Below, piece by piece: positions 5,489 to 10,116 of a stretch of 10,116 bases of DNA (positions within the stretch are counted from its first letter, which is position 1; the number at the start of each line of letters is the position of its first letter). The notes under the pieces were generated by a model, which was not told the DNA's origin, ran no database searches, and saw only the letters and a list, made by a program, of their open reading frames with translations. A program made the position numbers and the translations under genes. Location of the stretch: assembly GCA_937892225.1 (NCBI GenBank), contig CALAUH010000131.1, forward strand, positions 1-10,116, written 5' to 3'. The DNA is from an uncultured Treponema sp. Its GTDB lineage: Bacteria; Spirochaetota; Spirochaetia; Treponematales; Treponemataceae.

Positions 5489-6820
5489 ATGAATGAAGTT
5501 TTGAAAAACTGCTACATCGAAGAAGATCTCTTTCCAAAGCTTTTTACAAAGTTTGAAGAACGACCTTACGGAATCCTTTTTTATAATCCGGAAAACCGCG
5601 ACTCTTATGATTCGAATCATGCTGTAATTTACCGCGATAAAATTGATGATTTGCCTGCAGTTTTGAAAGATATCCGCGAGTTTTATAAAGCAAAAGGTTC
5701 GAACGCAATTATTTATCAGTCTATGCTTGATGATGCGTATTTTGAAGAAATTAAAAGTGATTTGTTTGCTGCAGGATTTAAAAGCTGGAGTGAAGAACAG
5801 AAATATATGCTTCCTCTTGCAGAAAATAAACTTACACCGCCGGAAAATATTACAGTTCGACGGGTGGATGTTTGGAGTGATGATTTAAAGCAGGTTTTTA
5901 TTGAAGCAGAAGAGCCTTGGGAAATTCCGGTTTTGGAACGCTCAATTCAAAATAAAAATTACTGGTGTTTTGCGGCTGCGGTTGGTGAAAAAACTGTTGG
6001 CGTACTTTACGGCCACATCAGCGAAAATGCCTGCCGGGTTGATTATCTTCTTGTTTCAAAAAAACACAGAGGAATTGGAGCCGGAAATGCTTTGTTCAAT
6101 GAATACGTAAACTGGGCTCATTCAAACGGAATTAAAAATGATTACATCTGGCCCGATGGTGATATTCCTGAAAAGATTTATACTAAAGCAGGATATAGGG
6201 TAGTGGAAGTCCGTCGGGCAGGGCGTGCAGTTTTTCAGACGGAAGAAGATTTTTTACGTGAAACTAAATGCATTGATTTTTCTCATCCGTTGATTGCTAA
6301 AAAAATTGCGGAGTTGAAAAGTAAATCTCCGACAGAAATTGATTACATCAAAAATGCGTACGAATTTGTTCGCGACCAGATAACTCATTCGTGGGATGTT
6401 CGTGCAACCGTTGTTTCTAAAACTGCAAGCGAAGTTTTGCAAAATGGAACTGGTATTTGCTGGGTAAAATCGTGTTTGCTGGCAGCTCTTCTTCGTGGAA
6501 ATAAAATTTCTTGTGGAATAACTTACCAAAAACTTACCCGTGCAGACGCGGATGCAAGTGACGGTTACATAATTCACGCATTAAATACAGTATATATAGA
6601 AGAAATTGATAAGTGGATTCGCCTTGATGCCCGCGGAAACAAAGCAACTGTTCACGCAGAGTTTAATATTGAACAAGAAAAACTTGCGTTTCCTGTACGC
6701 CCCCAATTTTTCGAAGTTGATTATTTAAACAACGATGTTGATTTGGATGCGCGTCTTGTAAAAATTTTGGATGAAGTTGATGTTGTTATGAATATTCGAA
6801 CGGATTTTGAGTTGTATTGA
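5489..6820 (+). CDS. GNAT acetyltransferase fused to a transglutaminase-like domain
   Basis: A 443-residue two-domain soluble protein. Residues about 1-110 are an extra N-terminal region, possibly a degenerate GNAT-like half. About 120-250 form a GNAT N-acetyltransferase, with the acetyl-CoA loop KKHRGIGAGNALF (RGIGAG at 194-199) after strand VDYLLV and the C-terminal KIYTKAGYRVV. About 260-443 form a transglutaminase/protease-like domain with a full Cys-His-Asp triad: C324 in GTGICWVKS, H363 in YIIHALNTVYI and D380 in WIRLDARGNK. The GNAT domain should acetylate an amine; the second could cleave or cross-link peptide-type bonds, but targets are unknown. I start at 5489 because AAGGA lies 5 nt before that ATG; an upstream in-frame ATG at 5468 would bury this site in coding sequence. 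It is probably cotranscribed with the VOC gene. Confidence 0.88.
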   Translation: MNEVLKNCYIEEDLFPKLFTKFEERPYGILFYNPENRDSYDSNHAVIYRDKIDDLPAVLKDIREFYKAKGSNAIIYQSMLDDAYFEEIKSDLFAAGFKSWSEEQKYMLPLAENKLTPPENITVRRVDVWSDDLKQVFIEAEEPWEIPVLERSIQNKNYWCFAAAVGEKTVGVLYGHISENACRVDYLLVSKKHRGIGAGNALFNEYVNWAHSNGIKNDYIWPDGDIPEKIYTKAGYRVVEVRRAGRAVFQTEEDFLRETKCIDFSHPLIAKKIAELKSKSPTEIDYIKNAYEFVRDQITHSWDVRATVVSKTASEVLQNGTGICWVKSCLLAALLRGNKISCGITYQKLTRADADASDGYIIHALNTVYIEEIDKWIRLDARGNKATVHAEFNIEQEKLAFPVRPQFFEVDYLNNDVDLDARLVKILDEVDVVMNIRTDFELY

Positions 6821-6858
6821 GTTGTAGAAAAGAATGATAGTATTTCGTTGGTAAATTG

Positions 6859-6993
6859 ATGAAAAAAATGCAGAATTATTTTCTGGTGTTTAAAGAAGAT
6901 TTCATTCTTGTTGCCCATACTCACAAACAGTTTGATACAACGGAATATGGAAAAAGCGTAACTAAATACTTGGAAGAATTAGAGAATAGTTAA
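6859..6993 (+). CDS. Small hypothetical ORF (44 aa)
   Basis: An ATG-started 44-codon frame encodes KKMQNYFLVFKEDFILVAHT followed by a polar, acidic end. It lies in the 221-bp gap between the fusion gene and the second HD-GYP gene. Codon choice resembles the neighbours and the translation has a plausible strand-then-helix pattern, but the ribosome site is poor (only GG about 7 nt upstream) and I recognise no family. It could be a real small protein or the remains of a larger gene. The promoter of the HD-GYP gene begins 13 bases after its stop codon. Confidence 0.35.
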   Translation: MKKMQNYFLVFKEDFILVAHTHKQFDTTEYGKSVTKYLEELENS

Positions 6994-7006
6994 AAATTTA
7001 TTAAAG

Positions 7007-7035
7007 TTGTCATTATCCTTTTTTACCAGTAAAAT
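7007..7035 (+). promoter_or_regulatory. Promoter of the second HD-GYP gene, leaderless
   Basis: TTGTCA (7007-7012) and TAAAAT (7030-7035) each match the sigma-70 consensus at five of six positions and are exactly 17 bp apart. Six bases (TATTAT) separate the -10 from the ATG at 7042, so transcription should start at or next to the start codon. There is no ribosome site. This is the best promoter in the window. Confidence 0.6.
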
Positions 7036-7041
7036 TATTAT

Positions 7042-8523
7042 ATGGAATTTTCAAAACGTAGACTTTATTTTATCCCTTTGCTTTATGGAATAATTGTTTT
7101 TCTTGCAAATGTTGCCGGTAATGCTATTCCCAATTTTTTTAATGTCACAGAAATGGTTTCGTATGATGTTAATGAATGGATGCGATTTTTAAACGAAAAT
7201 TCATTTACAACTCCTATTCAATATTTAACTTTTGCAGTTCCAATTGTCTGGTGTGTCTGTTATATGCGTTTTGCTGGTAAAAAATATGAAAGTCATTATA
7301 TAAATCTTCCTGTGGCTTATTCGGCTATTGGAACTTCTGGATGGTTTCTTTATCTTTTACTTGAACTTGTTCTTTTTGTTGTAGCCGGAAATATGGGTTA
7401 TAACATTAATTACAAATCGGTATTTCTTTCTTCGCTTATGAATATACTTTTAGAAGCGATTGTAACTTTTACGCTTTCTTATTTTATTATTTCCGTGATT
7501 CACAAGCGTTTTGTTTTGCCTGATTTGTATCCGGATGGAAAAATTTCTAAAGTAAAAGGTGTGTGGCAGCCTTCAATTAAGTTTCTGTTTGTAATCAATT
7601 ATATTTCTGTTACGCTGTTTCCAATTTTGCTTCTCATTTTTTATTATGATTCAAATTCGGAAAACAAAAATCGAAGTCTGTTAGTTTTAGCTTCTGTAAT
7701 GCTGATTGGGCTTATCATCACTTTTGGAATTACTTTAACTTTTGAAAAACCACTTAAGCAGATTAAAAAGCATATTGAAAAAATTAAGGAAGGCGACTAT
7801 TCAACTCATATAAATGTTGCTTCGAATGATGATTTTGGTGAACTTTCTGACACAATGAACGAAATGACCGATTCAATTGAACAGAAAACTCAGAAAATTA
7901 TTGAGATTCAAAATTCTATTATCACTGGAATGGCAACAATGGTTGAAAGTCGCGACAACAGTACCGGCGGTCACATTAAGCGTACGAGTGATTGTGTCCG
8001 TGTTTTTGCTCAGTATTTACAGACTCTTCCTGCATACAAAAATGTCAGCGAAAAGTTTTTTGAAAATGTGATTAAAGCGGCTCCTATGCATGACCTTGGA
8101 AAAATCGCAGTTGATGATGCAATTTTACGAAAACCTGGAAAATTTACCGACGAAGAATACGAAGTAATGAAATCACACTCAAAAGAAGGAGCTCGCATTG
8201 TAAATGAAGTTCTTTCTGCAACTGAAGATGAAGATTTTAAGAAGATTGCAATAAACGTAGCACATTATCATCACGAAAAGTGGAATGGAACTGGATATCC
8301 GGAAAAAATTGCCGCTGAGAAGATTCCGTTTGAAGCGCGTATTATGGCACTTGCCGACGTTTTTGATGCACTTGTAAGTAAACGTTGCTACAAAGACAGT
8401 TTTTCTTACGATAAGGCGTTTGAAATTATCCAGAATGATTTAGGCACTCACTTTGATCCACAACTTGGTGCAGAATTTATAAAATGCCGTGCAAGTTTGG
8501 AAGCTTTGTATAATAGTTATTAA
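7042..8523 (+). CDS. Membrane HD-GYP phosphodiesterase with HAMP linker
   Basis: A 493-residue protein expected to hydrolyse cyclic di-GMP at the membrane. About six hydrophobic segments (near residues 10-28, 60-77, 92-115, 130-155, 178-202 and 213-233) are followed by a HAMP-like region (about 230-280, with IKEGDYSTHINV and DDFGELSDTMNEM). The HD-GYP domain starts near 290: E302/R304/D305 and H311, H350-D351 in PMHDLGK, H379, H410-H411 in HHEKWNGTGYP, and D439 in ALADVFDALV. All expected metal ligands and the GYP motif are present. The catalytic half closely resembles the minus-strand HD-GYP at 561, but the membrane halves differ and only this one has HAMP, so the two probably read different signals. 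It has its own promoter and is likely monocistronic. The ATG lacks a ribosome site. Confidence 0.92.
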   Translation: MEFSKRRLYFIPLLYGIIVFLANVAGNAIPNFFNVTEMVSYDVNEWMRFLNENSFTTPIQYLTFAVPIVWCVCYMRFAGKKYESHYINLPVAYSAIGTSGWFLYLLLELVLFVVAGNMGYNINYKSVFLSSLMNILLEAIVTFTLSYFIISVIHKRFVLPDLYPDGKISKVKGVWQPSIKFLFVINYISVTLFPILLLIFYYDSNSENKNRSLLVLASVMLIGLIITFGITLTFEKPLKQIKKHIEKIKEGDYSTHINVASNDDFGELSDTMNEMTDSIEQKTQKIIEIQNSIITGMATMVESRDNSTGGHIKRTSDCVRVFAQYLQTLPAYKNVSEKFFENVIKAAPMHDLGKIAVDDAILRKPGKFTDEEYEVMKSHSKEGARIVNEVLSATEDEDFKKIAINVAHYHHEKWNGTGYPEKIAAEKIPFEARIMALADVFDALVSKRCYKDSFSYDKAFEIIQNDLGTHFDPQLGAEFIKCRASLEALYNSY

Positions 8524-8538
8524 TTTTTTGGAAATTAA

Positions 8539-8731
8539 AGCATTTCTCTCTTTAAAATTATAAAATTGTATTTACCGTTAGACCCTGATTATTCCTCATA
8601 TCGAATAGCAAAAAAAGTCGAGAAATTCTATCTAGCCTACACTATGATATACTCAGAATAATCCCCGTATTCAGCTCGAACCACTTGGAGAACGTGGATA
8701 CATTGAACTTGTTGCTGTAAAAGAAAAGTAA
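8539..8731 (+). pseudogene. Probable gene remnant, frameshifted, family not recognised
   Basis: The 212-bp gap before the AraC gene holds two short protein-like stretches in different frames and no start codon. One frame ends LDPDYSSYRIAKKVEKFYLA and so on to a TAA at 8657-8659. A second frame, open from 8648, reads NNPRIQLEPLGERGYIELVA and ends VKEK at the TAA at 8729-8731. Their composition looks like real protein rather than random AT-rich DNA, and a single frameshift near 8650 would join them. This could be the C-terminal debris of a deleted gene. I cannot name the family. The stop codon at 8731 is 4 bp from the convergent end of the AraC gene. Confidence 0.35.
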
Positions 8732-8735
8732 ATTT

Positions 8736-10028
8736 TCATTCACCGCAATTTTTCTTATATTCACTTGGCGACATGCCTTTAAGTTTATGAAACGCTTTTG
8801 AAAAATAAAGGCTGTTGTCAAAACCGAGGGAATTGGCGATGGCGGTGATTGAAAGGGATGTTGTTTCTAGCAAGTGGCAGGCTTGTTTTATTCTAAAGTC
8901 GATAAGGTATTCTTTTGGCGAAACTCCTAGCACTGATTCAAAACAACGGAAAAGCTGGCTGCGGCAAATACCAACATAATCGGCAATGTTTTCTATTGTG
9001 ATTGGTTGGGCGTAATTTTCGGAAATGAATTTAACGGCGCCTTGAACGTAAACTTGCGCGGTTGAAAAAATTGTTTCGCGCTGGGAATTGTCTATGAGGA
9101 AAGATAAAAGTTCGTAAAGCAGGCCTGTCATACGGAGGGTGTTTGAAAATCCGTTGCCTCGTTCTTTGTAAATGGCGCGGATTTTTTCCAGAAGTTCGTC
9201 GCCATTTGGAACTTTTTTGATGACTGGGGTGTCGGGGGTAAAGTCGGTGGAGTTTAGAATGATGGCGGCATCTGTTCCGGCAAAACCTACCCACGCATAT
9301 TCCCATGGGTCTTTTTTATCGGCATAAAAGGAAACTTCGGCGTTTGGAAAGCAGAGAAAACAGTCGCCTTTGGAAAGTCTGGTTTTATTTCCTAGGGTTT
9401 CAAAAGTTCCGGCGCCTTCTGTAACATAGTACAAAACATAATGATCGAGGGCGGCAGGTCCCCAGCGGTAAAGCGGTTCGCACTTTTGAAAACCAACGTT
9501 AAATGCCGAAAGCGAAATCAGGTCTTTTCCATTGCTTTTGTAGGAAGATTGAACGGGTTTTGTGTCGATGGAAGCTGTACTGGAAATGATAAAATCCAGC
9601 TGAAGGAGAGTTTTTCCGTTCGGAAGGGAAATTTCATTTTGCTTAAAAAGCTCATAGGATTTTTCTAAAAGGCGGGAAACAAGTCCTTTTTCCGAAACGT
9701 TTGATTGTCCGCCAGCGTAAAAACTACAGCAAATAAACTGCGGCCGCACTTTGGAAAGCACGTTTAAAAAGAAATCGTAACCCATTTTTTCCAGCAAAAG
9801 ATTTACAATCAAGAGGTCGGACTGCTCCAATCGGGAAATAACTATCTGCTGTTTTTTTACGTCTATCTGTTTTATGGATTTGAATTTGCCGGCGGGAATG
9901 TCTATGGAAGTGCTGCCGGAACTTAAAATTGTAACCGTTGTTGCCGGATACGTTTTAAGCTGGGTTTGAAGCATTTCAGAAAGAGTCTGATTTATAGAAT
10001 CTGTGGGCGAACTGTTGGAAACTGTCAA
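8736..10028 (-). CDS. AraC-family transcriptional regulator with long N-terminal extension
   Basis: A 430-residue DNA-binding regulator. The C-terminal 100 residues hold both helix-turn-helix motifs: ITIENIADYVGICRSQLFRC (343-362) and ITAIANSLGFDNSLYFSKAF (394-413), ending in the usual GMSPSEYKK. About 180-250 form the cupin-like AraC effector domain (LDHYVLYYVTEGAGTFE, LSKGDCFLCFPN, WEYAWVGFAG). Family members are usually ~280-300 residues; here about 160 extra residues come first. That extension has alternating strand and helix character (SDLLIVNLLLEKMGYDFF, QFICCSFYAGG) but no family I recognise. The start is TTG at 10028, supported by GGAG 6 nt upstream; the ATG just upstream is closed by a stop codon. 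Two sampled 60-base lines are 42-45% G+C, higher than neighbours, a mild hint of separate origin. Its target may be the unseen gene to the right or a sugar-use operon. Confidence 0.88.
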   Translation of the reverse strand: MTVSNSSPTDSINQTLSEMLQTQLKTYPATTVTILSSGSTSIDIPAGKFKSIKQIDVKKQQIVISRLEQSDLLIVNLLLEKMGYDFFLNVLSKVRPQFICCSFYAGGQSNVSEKGLVSRLLEKSYELFKQNEISLPNGKTLLQLDFIISSTASIDTKPVQSSYKSNGKDLISLSAFNVGFQKCEPLYRWGPAALDHYVLYYVTEGAGTFETLGNKTRLSKGDCFLCFPNAEVSFYADKKDPWEYAWVGFAGTDAAIILNSTDFTPDTPVIKKVPNGDELLEKIRAIYKERGNGFSNTLRMTGLLYELLSFLIDNSQRETIFSTAQVYVQGAVKFISENYAQPITIENIADYVGICRSQLFRCFESVLGVSPKEYLIDFRIKQACHLLETTSLSITAIANSLGFDNSLYFSKAFHKLKGMSPSEYKKNCGE

Positions 10029-10046
10029 TTTTATCTCCGTTTTTTC

Positions 10047-10076
10047 ATTTTAGTACAAAAACTGCCAAAAATGCAA
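10047..10076 (-). promoter_or_regulatory. Promoter of the AraC-family gene
   Basis: On the minus strand, TTGCAT (10076-10071) and TAAAAT (10052-10047) are 18 bp apart. The leader would be about 12 nt and contains the GGAG ribosome site for the TTG start. TGCCA (10064-10068) within the spacer and TGGCA (10101-10105) further upstream form a short separated inverted pair that could be an operator; this part is speculative. Confidence 0.45.
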
Positions 10077-10116
10077 CATTTTTACATATCGAGTAAACAT
10101 CTGGCAATATACAAAT

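Noticed and set aside
6254..6577. Minus-strand reading frame opposite the transglutaminase-like domain
   Set aside because: The plus strand has a clear catalytic triad across the same bases; the antisense translation is not protein-like and has no ribosome site.
8520..8538. Intrinsic terminator after the second HD-GYP gene
   Set aside because: TTAATTT/AAATTAA can pair, but the stem is entirely A-T and is not followed by a T run, so it is weak evidence for a terminator.
9031..9306. Second minus-strand frame within the AraC gene
   Set aside because: It is rich in Arg and His, as expected from a shifted reading of the AraC gene, and overlaps its cupin-to-HTH region.
1..10116. CRISPR array, tRNA or rRNA genes, integrase or transposase genes
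   Set aside because: No regularly spaced direct repeats, no cloverleaf or rRNA-like sequence, and no recombinase motifs were seen in reading either strand.

Overview
Apart from its first ~120 bases, the window is AT-rich DNA (about 29% G+C at 121-240; a 60-base sample at 7441 gives 25%). Its membrane-anchored HD-GYP proteins, codon use and accessory genes suggest a host-associated spirochaete of the Treponema type (inference from gene style; no rRNA or marker gene is present).

Bases 1 to about 118 do not match the rest. They are about 67-70% G+C and encode the last 40 residues of a corrinoid (B12-binding) methyltransferase protein. On the other strand, a metallo-beta-lactamase-fold gene runs into this boundary and loses its C-terminal third. 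The simplest reading is a chimeric assembly junction near 115-121; recent transfer is less likely.

Layout from the boundary: two minus-strand genes (a truncated MBL-fold hydrolase and a membrane HD-GYP phosphodiesterase), then a short divergent promoter region. A plus-strand operon follows: MATE exporter, MBL-fold hydrolase, histidine phosphatase and a conserved 75-aa protein. Next comes a broken GrpB-family gene whose middle is missing and replaced by about 115 bases that fold into three hairpins. After it lie a VOC/bleomycin-resistance-like protein and an unusual fusion of a GNAT acetyltransferase to a transglutaminase-like domain. A small ORF and a second membrane HD-GYP protein (with HAMP) follow. 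The window ends with about 200 bp of gene debris and a minus-strand AraC-family regulator that has an unassigned ~160-residue N-terminal extension and a TTG start.

The two HD-GYP proteins probably lower cyclic di-GMP in response to different membrane inputs. The genes between them look like a collection of small detoxification and modification enzymes rather than one pathway. A recurring feature is that several first-in-transcript genes have a -10 hexamer only 6-8 nt before the ATG and no Shine-Dalgarno sequence, which predicts leaderless or nearly leaderless mRNAs, while most downstream genes have recognisable ribosome sites. I see no clear new defence or biosynthetic system. The strongest leads are the hairpin element in grpB, the GNAT-transglutaminase fusion, the leaderless pattern and the unassigned regulator domain.
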